From contig NW_024104403.1 of the NCBI RefSeq assembly GCF_003945595.2, positions 744,001-808,000 of the forward strand: a stretch of DNA of 64,000 nucleotides. Reading direction: 5' to 3'. This document shows positions 26,021 to 38,983 of the stretch, one piece after another. Under the pieces are notes generated by a model. The model saw only the letters and a list, made by a program, of their open reading frames with translations, was not told where the DNA came from and searched no databases. The number at the start of each line of letters is the position of its first letter. Position 1 is the stretch's first letter. Position numbers and translations under genes: made by a program. This DNA is from Pipra filicauda (lineage: Eukaryota > Chordata > Aves > Passeriformes > Pipridae).

Positions 26021-27413
26021 TTTGTTTTTTTTTTTTTTTCTTGTTTGTTTTTTATTATTAACATAGGCAGGTAGGTATGAAATTAGCCAGGCTGCAAGTC
26101 AATGAATTGTTATTGGCTGCATTAGGATGTATTCCCTTTTGTGCAGCTCCAGAAGAAGGTGGACTGTAAAAACAAGATACAAATAAGAGATGTTTAACAC
26201 CTTTAATTTTGGATTATATATCCTTTGGAAATACTATAATTAGGAAATATTTGTGTATATATGAGGAGTGGAGCACCTTCATGGTTCTAAACAATCAATT
26301 TAGACCTTAAACCTTTAATCATGTCTGCAAATGATAAGATGCATCTAACACCCCTTGTAAGTATTTCTTTGCCTTGGGTCTAATATCTTTAACAACAGAG
26401 ACAGAGCCTCACAAATCCTCTGACCAACTCACTGACATCTTATGCTAACCAGTCAGAGAGAAAAATTCAGCACATGGTAAAGTTTCTGTTTCCTCAAATG
26501 CTATTTATTCTATTTTGTTTTTATTTAAAAAGAAAATTAAAGATAGAATTTTACTAAAGAATCCTTTGGAATTTTTTTTCATATTTTGTTGAAAGAAGGA
26601 TAGAACAAGCTGACAAGTTTTCTTCTGATTCCTTAATGCTCTATATATCACTTGCTGAATTTGTTCAGCTTGGATTGACATAAAGCATAACTAAGTCCTT
26701 ATACTCAAGAGAGAACAGGAAACCTTTAGGCATATGTTCTATAAGTAATATGCAATTTCCAATTACAGTTTAATTTATTATTGTTCAAATTATAAAAGAT
26801 AGTCATTTTATTGAGCACATTTCAAAAAACTAAACAGAGCAACTTCTGTTGAATACATTTATTAGCAGTATCAAAGTTCCAACTTATTAATGAAAATATT
26901 CCAGCCTTTAAAAACAAATATTTAATATTCTGATGGGGGGGTTAAAGCATTTTTAAAAATAAGTCACCTAGATGTTCAGTCTAGAAAATGTTGCAGTAAT
27001 ACTTTAATGAGTTGACATTTATAATTATTCATACAATTCTGGGTCCCCTTATGAAATACTGAATACCATTTAACAAGTCAGAAGTCATAAAACATTAACA
27101 AGTCACCTATAGAGAAATGTAGTACATATAAACCAGTCAAGTTCTGAACTAAGAAATGAGGATGAAAAAGATAATGATTAATTGTCTAGTGACAAATATT
27201 TTCCTTTTGGTATATTTTCCATAACTTTTCTTGTTTTAATATGATCAGTATATATTTGTTCCTGGGTTTTGAAATTCCACTGCTTTGATTTATCTAAAAA
27301 TGTTAAATGAATGCTGTATTTGATGGGAGAAACCTTTTCAAAAAATAGCCTTTAATTCTCTTCAATGTAGAATTCATAAAGTAAGAGAACATTAAGAATA
27401 AAGCTTACAATAC
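25391..27413 (-). other. DMD: DMD intron 46
   Basis: This short intron of 2,023 bp lies between exons 46 and 47. Donor is GTATTG and acceptor is TGTTCCAG on the minus strand. It holds a long T homopolymer on the plus strand (A-run in the transcript) at about 25985-26053, some 600 bp upstream of exon 47. The remainder is AT-rich with no recognised repeat. The human intron 46 is also short (a little over 2 kb, from memory), so its size appears stable while its neighbours differ greatly. Confidence 0.92.
25985..26053 (-). repeat. Long poly(T) tract, poly(A) on the gene strand
   Basis: About 35 uninterrupted T residues (25985-26019) are followed by TTTG interruptions and a further run of about 15 T. 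On the minus strand this is a poly(A) run preceded by AATAATAAAAAACAAACAAG, which includes an AATAAA hexamer. It could be the tail of a retroposed transcript, or simple slippage of a CAAA-type repeat. Its length in the assembly should be treated with caution, since such runs are often miscounted. Confidence 0.85.
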
Positions 27414-27561
27414 CTTTACTTTACTAAGGCAGTCTCTCAACTGGTCTTCATTCCCTGGTTCAAGGGGAATCCCAATAACACTGTCTGCTTCCTCTAACCA
27501 TAAAATCAACTTGTTCAAATCCTCTTGAAATTCTGATAAAATATTCTTTTCTTCCTCTAGT
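27414..27561 (-). CDS. DMD: Dystrophin exon 46 (start of spectrin repeat 18)
   Basis: This coding exon is too short to stand out as an ORF and was found by reading the minus strand. After the acceptor TTATTACAG, a single A completes the Arg codon split from exon 45. The frame then runs LEEEKNILSEFQEDL, LILWLEEAD and IPLEPGNEDQL, matching human exon 46 (LEEQKNILSEFQRDL, FVLWLEEAD, IPLEPGKEQQL); about 33 of 49 residues agree by hand. Length is 148 bp, equal to human. It ends at SKVK in phase 0, with donor AAG|GTATTG, which has T rather than G at position +5. The exon holds helix A of repeat 18, including its hallmark Trp (LILWL), and the turn into helix B. A Cys near the end (RDCLSK) is not in the human sequence I recall. 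Intron 46 downstream is only 2,023 bp, the shortest in the window. Confidence 0.96.
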
Positions 27562-28570
27562 CTGTAATAAAAATTTGAAATCAATGTTTCTATAAACTTA
27601 TTTTTATATTGAAGTGCTTATCCATACTGAAACACGAGGCATAACTAATTCTTATCATTTATATTAATTATTTTTATGTGTGCCATAGATTTCTTCATAT
27701 CAAAATTATCAGACAAACACTCTTTTGATACGGAAATAAATGTATTTTAAAAGAAAAGCTCAAGGTATCACTTATAACATCACTAAATTCAGCTTCCAAA
27801 TTACATATGACAGGTAGCAAACAAGCACACCAGAACCTAGAACTGTTAATTATTTAGACTAGAATTTTGTGTGAACTAACAACAGGGAAGTCGAGTGTCA
27901 GCAACTAAGGATTCTAACATCAAGTTTTACCAAACTGGATCTGTAACAAATGACACACACTCATTTGAACATATTGAGGTAAAAAATATTTCAGTGACTG
28001 TGCCATATAGTTTGCGTAAAGCATTCCAGTCAAGAATTCACAAAAAGTAGGTGAGGTTTGCAGTCCATAATAAAGAATAGGATAGGATTTATGCATGGCA
28101 CATAACTTCAGATGTCTGTTTTGTCTCAATCTACAACTCATCTGTTCATTTTCTCATCCAAAACATAAACATTGCAGGTGTGTAAAGTCAGGTAGGGTTA
28201 TTTTCACCATGACTATATAAATATATCGAGATGTGAACTTTTGTGCAAAAGCTTCCAAAGTTATCAAGAGATGCCTGCAAAAAAATTTCAAGAGCAGCAG
28301 GGAAGAGCATTGACAGGATGTGAACCCTTTGGGATTTACATTATGAGCGGATCCCATTTGAAGAAAAAATTATGTTTTATATAATATGCTTGTAATTTAT
28401 CCACCAAACTTATTCACAAAACTGATGTTTCACTAAATATTACCTGTATGAAAAGATCAAATCATTAGCAATTAAATTAAACAATCACTTTTACATAATA
28501 ATAGAGGTTTTTTGCTATTATTTAGTTAAGATTATTTGAGATCAAAGAAAAAGATGTAAAGCCAGGTTAT

Positions 28571-28600
28571 TGGTTTGGGTTTGTTTTGGGTTTTTTTTTA
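28571..28600. repeat. G/T-rich tract
   Basis: TGGTTTGGGTTTGTTTTGGG ends in a T run; same style as the tracts at 6038, 28885 and 41052. Confidence 0.75.
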
Positions 28601-28884
28601 TTGTTATGGTTATTTCCAAGATCCAACTGAGTTTGAGAGGTTAGTCTTACATTATACATAATAAAAGTTGTATTAATATTTAAGAACATAACATGACAGT
28701 GAAGAATCAAGGTCGCTATTATTAATATATTATTTCTGAATGCAAAATTATATTAAAGAATAAAAATTATATGAGCTTTCTCTAGTGCCCCATACTTACC
28801 ATGCTGGTCACTGCCCACAAAACACACTGAGAAGTTACATGGAACAACATCTATTTTGAACTATGCTCTCCTTTCTTTGAATTT

Positions 28885-28949
28885 TTGGTGTGTTTTTTTT
28901 TTTTTCTTTTAATGTCTGTTTTGTTGTGGGTTTTTGGTTTTTTTTTTAG
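28885..28949. repeat. T-rich, G/T-interrupted tract
   Basis: Several T runs of 8-13 bases are separated by GTG, GTTGTGGG and GG; low complexity, no element recognised. Confidence 0.75.
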
Positions 28950-29105
28950 GAAGCTATGTTTTCTGATGGCCAGCTTAAGCAAAGAAGTCTCTTTAGAAAA
29001 GATACAGGACTAAGCTTCAGGCAAAATTGAATCGAGAAAAAGTGTCAGTATCACATCATTTAACAAAAAGGTACTGAAAACAGTTGTTGGTTGACACAGT
29101 TGCCT

Positions 29106-29133
29106 GCACACATGCATACACACACACACACAG
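29106..29133. repeat. (CA)n microsatellite
   Basis: CACACATGCATA is followed by about eight uninterrupted CA units in intron 45. Confidence 0.9.
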
Positions 29134-30045
29134 AGTCTTACAAACAGCTCAGAAACTACAGATTAGGCTTTTATTCAAGCAGAATAAAAATTTAGAATTT
29201 CCAACAGTCAGTACCTCTCTTACAGATGTTTGTGCATCCAAATCACCAAAACATTTCACTCTATATTAAAAAAACTTTGTCATTAAAATCTTATATGACT
29301 CCTTTTTCCCTCACTGTAATTTCCAGAGAATAAAAGTATTCAAGTGACTATAAGTGTTCTGCATTTGAAACACTTATTTACAAGGAAAGAAAGCTACTTC
29401 CTTAATATTTTAAGTAAAAGCATTTGCTTAGGGAGAATACAAAGGAAGAAAAAATAAGAGTTGTTAAAATTCATTTTAAATAACATCATCCAGGTTACAG
29501 TGTAAAATGGGAGAAGTCTGATTTGGTCAGCACTGAAAACTGCACTAGCGAAGAGGGGCATAAGCATAAGGCTGAATTAAATTATGTTCTATTTCACAGA
29601 AAAATAAACATCTGACCTCACGGTATAAGCAAGAAATTTGTCTAGATTAAGATTAGATTTGAGGAGAGTAAAGAGTTCTGTGCTAGGAATGCTGACTATT
29701 AAAAAAAAAACAAACTAGGAGCGTACAACTATTCTTTTACAAAACTTGCAAACTAACAGAACTTTTGCTAGGACTTTACCTGTATTTCATCTTATTAGTG
29801 TTTATTATGTTTCCTTAACTAGGCATCTTTGCAAGGTGAGCATCATTATACTAGATGAATAAGTATTCTACAGGGTCTACAGTCCCCCTTCTGAAGTAAC
29901 AGAGTAAAAACCAAAGTATCAAATACAACACTCCTGAGCAGACCTCACTAGTGAGATGGTACATCGCACAGCCTGGCTGCCCTAAACATGCCACGTCTTC
30001 AGGAGAACTAGAAAGTGAAGAAAGGAGAAGCCTCTGCACCAGCCA

Positions 30046-30386
30046 AGGATCATAAAATTGATTAGAAACAAGGAAAGACTTTTAAAGTCATTGAATCCAA
30101 CTGTTAACCAAGCACTGCCAAGTCTGTCACCCAACCATTTCCCCAAGCGCCGCATCTACATGTCCTTTAAATTCCTCCAGAGGTGGTGACTCAACCACTT
30201 CCATGGACAGCTTTCTGTGAAGACATTTTTCCTAATATTCAATCTAAACATCCCTTGGCACAACTTGAGGCCATTCCCTGTTGTCCTATTGTTTGTTACT
30301 GTGGAGAAGAGACTGACACACAGCTCATTATGACCTCCTTTCAGGTAGTTGTAGAGAGTGATAAGATCTTCCCTCAGCCTCCGTTA
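30046..30386 (-). mobile_element. CR1 LINE, 3'-end fragment
   Basis: On the plus strand the sequence runs AAGACTTTTAAAGTCATTGA, CACTGCCAAGTC, GGTGACTCAACCACTTCC, CTTTCAGGTAGTTGTAGAGA and GATCTTCCCTCAGCCTCC, in the order of a reverse-complemented avian CR1 tail. CR1 is the dominant LINE of birds and its copies are nearly always 5'-truncated, as here. It is moderately diverged, and the terminal ATTCTATG repeats are worn to CATAAAATTGATTAG. The insertion is in the same orientation as DMD transcription. A 74-codon plus-strand frame across it is a by-product. Confidence 0.9.
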
Positions 30387-33300
30387 CCAAAGAGAAAAAA
30401 TCTTTAACACCCAAAAGGCAATATTCATAATTACATTTAGAGCATGAAAATGCTGGATTTAGAAATTAATTAACTGTAATATTATATTTTATTATGATAA
30501 GTGATAATTTTTTAAATAAATAAAATTGTTCTATAATATATTTAATATATTAACATATATAAGCTGAAACGTTTGGCCAATTTCTCTCTCAACAGTCTCT
30601 CAACACAGTTCTAGATCGAGTTCCTGCTTTAGATCTAGAACAGATTATTTGCTTTTGTTCTTAATACAGTATATTCTAATATTTGCTAGACATATGAGGC
30701 CACCAATGTTCTTTTTTTTTTCTAAGCTCATAAACAAGTTACTCTTCCGTAACTGCCTAGAATTAAACAAACACAAGCCACTAGTGCCAAATTGTTCTTT
30801 AGAGAAAAAAGGAGATGAGACTTACTGTGAAAATGAAACCCTCCAAAACTATTTATGTCTTTATATATAAAATATAGGTATACCCATAGATGCACACATA
30901 TACTTACATTTATACAAACAAATACATAAAAAAGTGAACACCATAAATAGCACAAGAATTAACTTTCTTGGTTTTGTTTTAGATTTTCTAACGGAATTCA
31001 GAGTGACTGTTTTCAGGGACTGCTGTTTGTCCAGGATTTCTGGAAATGCGACCAGATCAACAAAAAGTCCTGAAGCAGGTGGACTCTAGTATTTCTTGTA
31101 CTAATATTTCTATGTACTAGTCTCTGAATCTCTTATAAAGTAGTGTTATGCAGCCAGAAATTCTGGACCTTCCTGATGCACAAACTTACCCATTTTGGTT
31201 GTACAGGACATGCAGAGAAGAACCAACTTTAAAGCATTGTATTTATTACAGTGTTCTTCACTGAGAAGTGTTTATGTCAAAGAGGTCAAATGCTTGTCTC
31301 AAGCCAAAATAGGTTATCTAAAACCAGATAAAATATTTTTTTGTGTGAAACTGAGGCAGATGCTAAAAATAAAGAAAAACTAACTCCCTCTAATCCTAAA
31401 AGCAGAACCATAACTTTGAATCTTTCTGAGGTAGTGTCTTTTTCTGCTCCAGCTATGGAAATCTGGGAATCATCATCCAGTGTTACACTGTGAACCACAT
31501 AATAAAACCTCTGTTCCTCAACCTGGCCAGGCTCCCTGAGACCTAAGCTCTCAGGAACAGCTTCATTTTTTTAATTTCCTCTCACTTCTACTCATTTATA
31601 AAGCGCATAGCTCAGTGGAGACATTATGTGATGGTACCCTAAGGATGTATCTGAGAAAGATACAAGTTTAAATACTTTAATTCTGGCACAGAAAAGACAT
31701 AGTGTTCAGCTCAATACACCCACGAGCAAAATTATTGAGCTGCATAGTATTTTGAATGAGAAATCAAAAAGATTTCTTGTCTCCTAGAAGAGATAGCAAT
31801 TGGCAAGATTCCTTTTTCATCTTAAGTACATTGTCAGTTTTATCACCCTTATGAATTCAGCTGCAACCCTTGAAACATTTAAACTTTTCCTATCATGAAG
31901 GAAGGATTTTTATTTTCTTTTAACTTTGATGACTAATTTAAATGTTGCTCAGTATAATGGGGATGTTTTTAACCTAAGACTTTCCAGGAATTCTTTTAGA
32001 GATGTTTCATACATATACATGTATGCACCCCCTCCCCCCACATACATATAATTCATATGTATGTATACACACATGCACAGAAGGTTTCAGAGTTCAGAAA
32101 CAAAAAGCATTCCATAAAGATCTACTTCTTTATTCTAGTCAGGAACAGTGTATAGTATAGCAATTAAAAGGTCCATTGCAATTAACGAGAAATGCAGGTA
32201 CACTTTATAATTTACTTTACAATTCGTTCTTGACCTGCTAGAACGTTACTTCTATTATAAATAACATCCTGCATGACAAGTGTCATATTATGCAAGACAG
32301 TAAAATAAAGCACTCTGTGTTAGCTGAACCAGCTAATCAAATTAAAAGTTTTAACTCAGTGACTGACTACACCTTTTGAATAAGCTGATTTCCATCACCA
32401 TAATTACATTTGGAACAACAGACACATGTAATTTCTAGGTGTTTAAATTTATGGTGGCAATGAAAAAATTAACAGTTAATTGTTATTTAGGGAGTATGGA
32501 CTTCCAAATCCAAGCCTAATAAAAACTGGAGTAAAGAACAAGAGCCATCAGTCGACTTGGGCATGGAAAGAACAGCTCTCAAGAAAGCAGCTGGGAGTGT
32601 CTTGTTGAGAAGCAGGTGACTGAGGAATAAGATTTCATTTTAGCAGCTGGCCCTATGGAGCCAAGCAGATTCATCTCCAGCACAGGTCTGCATGCTGTTA
32701 TACACTACTGCCTTATCCTTATAAACCAGCCTAAGTTCCCAAAGAACTTCGAAACTGCTTCTCTGTTGGTGAAAGGTTTATTTCATTAACACTGAAATAT
32801 AACCCACCTCATTTGATGGAAAATTCTCGAACTATAGCAGAGAAGTACATATTTCCGTATTAAAACATAGCAGATTTATGTTTGTATTTCTAAATTCACA
32901 GTGTCCCTTGGTCAACTATTCTGACTGCACAGCTGTTTATATGAATCTTATATAAATTATACCCCTGGAAGCAAATATATTAATATTCAGTATTTAATAC
33001 TAAGTAGTAAATTCATTCGTTTTCCTATCAGCATTTTGTATATATATTTCATTGATCACAGATTAGTTTTCCTACCAGCATTAAACTGAATCAACATCAA
33101 ATTCTTATGGAAGTCCCCAAAATACCCTGGAAAGATTTTTTTTTTAAAACTATAATTAATCCTTAGTTATATTTGTTAACTATTATGTAAACATTCATAG
33201 CCTATTTCAAGTAAGCCTGTATTTTCATTTGCAGTGTCTAGAAACCACATGGAATGCATATTGCAGCTCATATATTTTCTCCGTAGTCAACAATGTGGTA

Positions 33301-34479
33301 CCAATACCATAGCAACCTGTAAATAGTCTGTGAAGCACATGAGATGTTTAGAGTTTGTAACTGCACGTAAGTGATGCTGGATTTATTTGGGAGATGTCAG
33401 CTATAGAAATAAAATATGTAATCATAGGAGTAGGACAGATTTACACTTGTGACTCATATTTCCATGTGCAAGTCCAATAATATTTTGTGTCTTTTTATTT
33501 TCTAACATTCAGCTGCCAATTTTGTATTTATTGTATTTCTAGGATTAGGAGTTAATGTGTTTACTAGATGTTACTGAGAATACGAGAGGCCATCAAAATA
33601 GTAACAACAATTCAGAGAAAATATTTACTGAGGAAAAATTAATTTCCATTCTCTCTCTAAAGAATGTGCAAATATGATTCATTAAGGTAAGGAACTTTAA
33701 ATAATTGCATGAAAATACCACATAAACTTTAGAAAATTTGAATTTAGATGTAAATACTAAACAGTAAGAAGTTTAGCTAAACTACCTTGCAAATACCAAT
33801 TTACACCAGTGATTCTTTTCTAGTCATTCATTATAAGAAATCTGAACAGTCAAAAAAAGAAAATTCAGAAAAATTCAATATGTAGCTGATTATATTCTGG
33901 AAAAAAAAACCACATGTATTGACTTAACTGTCATGAAATCTCTCCATCCTAAAACAGTTTTTAAATTGCAACTAGAAGCTAATCACAGCCTTCAATATAC
34001 TGAGTGTTCAGGTGAAGGAAACCAATCACTTTTAGCTAATGTGCTATGGAAAAAAAATAGAATACTTTAATGAAGATACAGTATGAAAAATACTAAAAAC
34101 TATATTTACTTTATAACAATTAGTTTTATTTAGAACAGAAAGCTTGTTTTTACATTCAGGAAAGTATTTGGAAGTATTCTGGTAAACAGCCTTTGTTCTG
34201 TCATTCTCTCCATAATTACTTCAGACTCGCTTGAGTAGAGATCTGAACAGGCAGTCTGCAGGTTCAAACTCATTAAAAGTGTAAATGTATTTGCAGCTAA
34301 AATAATGAAAAATTCTCTTCCATTCAACTGAACCCAATTTTAACAAATGTCAGGATCGTGATGAATAAAAAACTCCAAACTGATTACTTCTGAAGCAGTG
34401 AAGGAATCTAATTCCCAAGCATCTGTTCTCAAAAATTGCACAAGAAATTTTTAACAAAGGTGAAAAACAAAAAGAACAG

Positions 34480-34960
34480 CCAGCACTACTGTTATGAGGC
34501 TGTCAACTCATTTATGAGTGTTCCCCTTATCAAGCTCCTACTTGAGATGTTGCTTCCCCTTCCATGTACTTTCCCTTGACTAGCTCTGCCTGGCCCTGTG
34601 TTCCTGCAGTGGGAGTGAAGGTGCAGTACCACACTGCTGCCACAGCCCTGGGTTGCTGCCACCCAGGCACTCAAGGGCACACAGGGATTTAGGGATATGG
34701 CAAGCCACTGCATCCTAAAGCCATCCAAAACTCAACTGTCCCAGTGGTGTGTCTCAGCACAGACATGCACAGCACGACATGGCCTGATGTGTCTCAGGGG
34801 ACAAAAAGGCAGAGAGAACTTCTGTTGGTGCAGTTTAGAAGATTCTGTATTAAAAATGATTGCTGGAGTATGAAGAGGGAGAGAAACAGACACTTTTTTT
34901 CCCATCCTTGTTCAAGGATTAGTAGCATCTATTCAAAGGGTCATTGAGACTTCCCCTGGT
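34480..34960. other. GC-richer block of unknown origin in intron 45
   Basis: Several hundred bases are visibly richer in G and C than the flanks, with runs such as GGGTTGCTGCCACCCAGGCA. They hold short frames on both strands (34492-34728 minus, 34744-34947 plus) with no domain I recognise. It may be an old retroelement or other repeat; I cannot assign it. Confidence 0.3.
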
Positions 34961-37900
34961 CTCTAAAGTCCACATTTCAGTTTGGGTAACACTGTTCCAG
35001 TGTACAAACTTCTCCAAAACATGCCACTTGCAGCAAAATGTTAACAAAACCTCAATTAAATTCCCAATTTACTAACTATCAGTGTATCAGACTTTCAATC
35101 AAGTTCCACTTTATTCAACTGCCTATTTCAAAGTTTGCAGTAAGATAAAATGACATTCTCACCTAATTCTTAGCTGGATGGCTTAGACTGCAAGATAGAG
35201 AAACTTTAAACACTGAATTCAAACTTCTATAGTTTTGAAACTCTTAGATAAAGGCAAGTGAAAGATAACAGCCTACACAAACATAACTCAAGCATAACCT
35301 CTTGATCTTTAGCACCAAAGATAGGAGATTCAAAGTCAATTTTAAGATTGTGCTTTGCCTGGGTTCTGCATTTGACCTTTTAAAACTTAAAACAAGCTTC
35401 TTTTTACTGAAGAGCAGTACGCATTCCTCAAATTGTTTTGAGATTTAGTTTTATTTTCCTGTCTGTTTTTAATTAAGTTGACCTTTGTGGACCAAACAAT
35501 TTTCATTCATTAAATCTACCAGTCTATCACTGAGATTAATATTAGTGTGCAGTGAACTTATGATCAGTTTCAATTATTTATAGAATATCATGGTTTTGAT
35601 CAGGTTTATAGTTCTTATTATGCAGGTAGTTTAATATTTATTTCAAATTATTTATGAAAACTGTATTACCATGTTGAAACTTGGAATTATATCCCATATC
35701 AATCTTCCCCTTTCAAGTCAACCAACCACAGGGTTCATGGTGGTTACAGGAAATATTTTGAATTTACAGGGTTCTTTATCAATGCAGTGATAATATTATG
35801 CTCTCATACAGAATAAATAGCAGACCATTTAACAGAGCAACCTCAGAAAAACTGACAAAACAATTTTGTAGAATTCCTCCTCCCCTACTCAAAATATAAT
35901 CAGTGCATCAGAACCTGAAAAATGCCTGAGTGCGTGACAAAAGCTACCCCAACAGAGTGCCATCAACATTGCTAACAGGAGATGGAATTAAGGGGAACAC
36001 AGAAGACTGGCTACTTTCTTTACTCCATTCACCTCATACTCTCCCAGGATCCACTGTCATCATATAGAGTTGAGTCACAATAATTTCCATCCTAACCTTC
36101 TCTGGCCAGCATAACCTAGACATTCAGAAACTACAAAGTAAATCTTAAATCCATTTTACTCTCTCTTACACTTTCAACAAGTAACCTTTACTTCTGGCAC
36201 TGAGGAATTAGGTGAGTAACATGTTGTTCCACATTCGGTTTACCCATCACTTCGACTTCGTAAACTCCAGTCATATCCCTCCCGAGATTTCTCTCCAGAT
36301 TGAAGATCTCCAGCTTCTTAGTCTCTCCACACAGTGTAGCTACTCTAAACCTTGGGTCATTTTAGCTGTCCCCCTTCATCTATACTTTCTGTAAGTCCCT
36401 TTGACATGCAGAGAGATCTGCACACAGTAACCCACTTGAGCACACAATATTTGATATCAGCAAATCAACATTTTTTTGTTGGTGGTTTTTTTCATAATAC
36501 CCTTACTGATGCAACCACTCCATCCTGCGCCTGAAAACACTGTCAGTGACAAAACTAGGATCACTTTCTTGAGTTGTAACAAGCTCACCATCATCTAAGC
36601 ATGGTATGATAATATTCATTGCTTCACATTTGTCTCTGATGAAGATCATCTACCCATCTGCTCAGTTTTGGAGTTCCCACTATCAACTCAGCATTTGACT
36701 ACCTAAGGCTTAATGTCATCAGCATCCTTGGAAATGTCACCATACACCTCCTGTCTTCAACTAAATTCTCACATTCGTGCATCTTACAAAAATACTGTGT
36801 GTTGCTTTCTGTTACTCCTGTAATCTACACCCTCCATCCCACAATGGATCTTTAAAGTCTTGAAAATATGAGCTATGGGCTTTAGAAGGATGCCCAAAAT
36901 GGAGTGTTGATGTCTCACCTGTAAACAGGATTATAAAATTCAATTTCTTCCATCTTGGTAAGCAAACAGCAAAACCAGAATTTACAGTATTTAAAATTTC
37001 CTTGTCATTTAAATAATGCTTAGCAACATTACATTTGAATCTGAAATCACTGTCAGATTTCATTTCTGGAATCCATTCAATTGCTATTTTTTTTCACTTT
37101 CTTTATCCTGAGATCTGCTGAGCCAAAAAAACTTAATAGATCACTACTCCTCTGAGCTACTCGAAAACAACTTTGAAAGCAGAGCACAATGTATTGACTA
37201 CAAAAAATAAAACATAAAACCTACTAAAAATTTTGAGACAGTTTTATTTTCTGATTTGAAGAAGGTTCTAAATGTTAGAAATGTTGTTTCTAAAACTATT
37301 TTATTTTCCTTTGAAATTATAAAAGGAAAATATATTATACCCAGTTTGCTCTCCCTTAAAACAATATCTTCTTCCATTATAGTTCCATTTTTTCATTTTC
37401 AAAATTGACAAAAACATCTTAGCACCCCCTTCATAATAATAAAATTCTTTTAACCATGAATATTTTATTTTTTAGGAAAGATAGGCAAATATTAAAAGAC
37501 TATGAAAACTTACATGATTTAGAATATAAGCATTCTGACTTAGCAGTTGGGTTTGTTTTGTGGTTTTTTTAATAGTCTGTTAAAGTTATTCTGAAAAAGG
37601 GATTCATGTTATTTGACCCACATTTATTGTAATTTATATTCTAATAAGATACTAAAATATATTTGACATGGTGCAAACACATGCATTGGGAGATACTGTG
37701 ACTATATTGGCTCTTTTGGGTTGCAAGTAGAGGTCACTTCTTTCAACTTGCCCTGTGTGCTTTGATCATGCTTTGATCTTAATCATAAATTAGAGCACTT
37801 TGGATGACACAGGTTTCAAGTCCCAAAAAGAGAGAACCTGACTGTACCCCAAACCCAATTAGGACAACCAATGAAAAACTAAAAGATGTCAAACATAAGA

Positions 37901-38082
37901 GACATGAAAATCCCACGACATCATGGCTATATAAAGACTGTGCAGCTGATAAGCCTATTGTCTTTTCATGCCCAGGATCATCAATAATTGAGGACTAGAT
38001 AGAACACACCACTTATTCCTGTCAAATAGGTTTCTTTCCTTTGAAAATCCAGCCTGTGAGAGTAAAAAGATGAAATAAAATT

Positions 38083-38127
38083 TAAAAACAAACAAACAAA
38101 CAAACAAAAAAACACAAAGAAAACAAA
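38083..38127. repeat. (CAAA)n tract
   Basis: At least six CAAA units pass into AAAAAAACACAAAGAAAACA. A minus-strand frame of 113 codons (37955-38296) crosses it, and its Phe/Val/Cys-rich segment is simply this repeat translated. Confidence 0.9.
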
Positions 38128-38983
38128 CATACTGGGAAGCAGTAGCTAAGCTAAGCTGGGGGTAGAATCTGTTTTCAAGACCAGGAATAAAAAAGCATTT
38201 CCTGGCTCTTACACAGCCAGGAAGACTGGGTGATGAATAGAAGCACAAACTCCTCCATCCTGATGCAAAAATCTTACTAAAATAGACCAAGAACATTTAT
38301 ATCAGTTTAAAAAAACACTATCAGTATTCCTGCTGGTGCAATGCATTTATTCACGCAAAGTTCACTAACTGAGGTCTCTGCAATCATGGTCCTTGAAATT
38401 ATACAAGTTGTCACTCCAGATGAAAACAAATCAATCAGTCAACACACTAAACAGACCAAAGGACTTGCATGTGCAAGTGTTTATGTTTATCTAGGGAACA
38501 TAACTGTACTATTCCCACTTAACAGATCATAGCCTTCCTTAAAATATAGAATGTGCCAAGAAATTCCATGTAATCCTGCTAATGCTCCATTGAGCCAAAA
38601 GAGCATTCAGATGGACATTTCTACTGAAAAATGAAGGATTGTACAATACCAATCTTAACCACAACTGGAACACATTTTATAGTCTCAGACAAAGCTCAAC
38701 CATCGATCTCTTTCTTCTGCTGAAGAACTTTACAGGGCTATTAAAATGATGTGTTATTGTTTTGTAAGTGCTGGCACTTACACAACAAGTTAATGCTTAG
38801 AAACACAGATGGGTTTCCAATGTACAAAAGAACAGCTTTTAGTGTGACAAATAAAGGTCAAGGACTCCCTTGTGTAAAAAGCTGCAGTACCATCAACACC
38901 TGGAAATACAGCAGAAAGAATTATTTAAGGCATCCCTGAAGCTTCTGACAGCTGTAGATTACATGCTGCACCTCCTTCCCTAA

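Noticed and set aside
30606..30643. Inverted repeat GTTCTAGATC/GATCTAGAAC with 14-nt loop
   Set aside because: Ten-base arms at this spacing are within chance expectation for 64 kb; nothing else supports a function.
32019..32070. CATACATAT/ATATGTATG inverted repeats
   Set aside because: They arise from a decayed (CATA)n/(TATG)n microsatellite, so symmetry is expected.
37955..38296. 113-codon minus-strand frame with a hydrophobic Phe/Val stretch
   Set aside because: The hydrophobic part is the translation of the (CAAA)n tract; no homology and no splice context.
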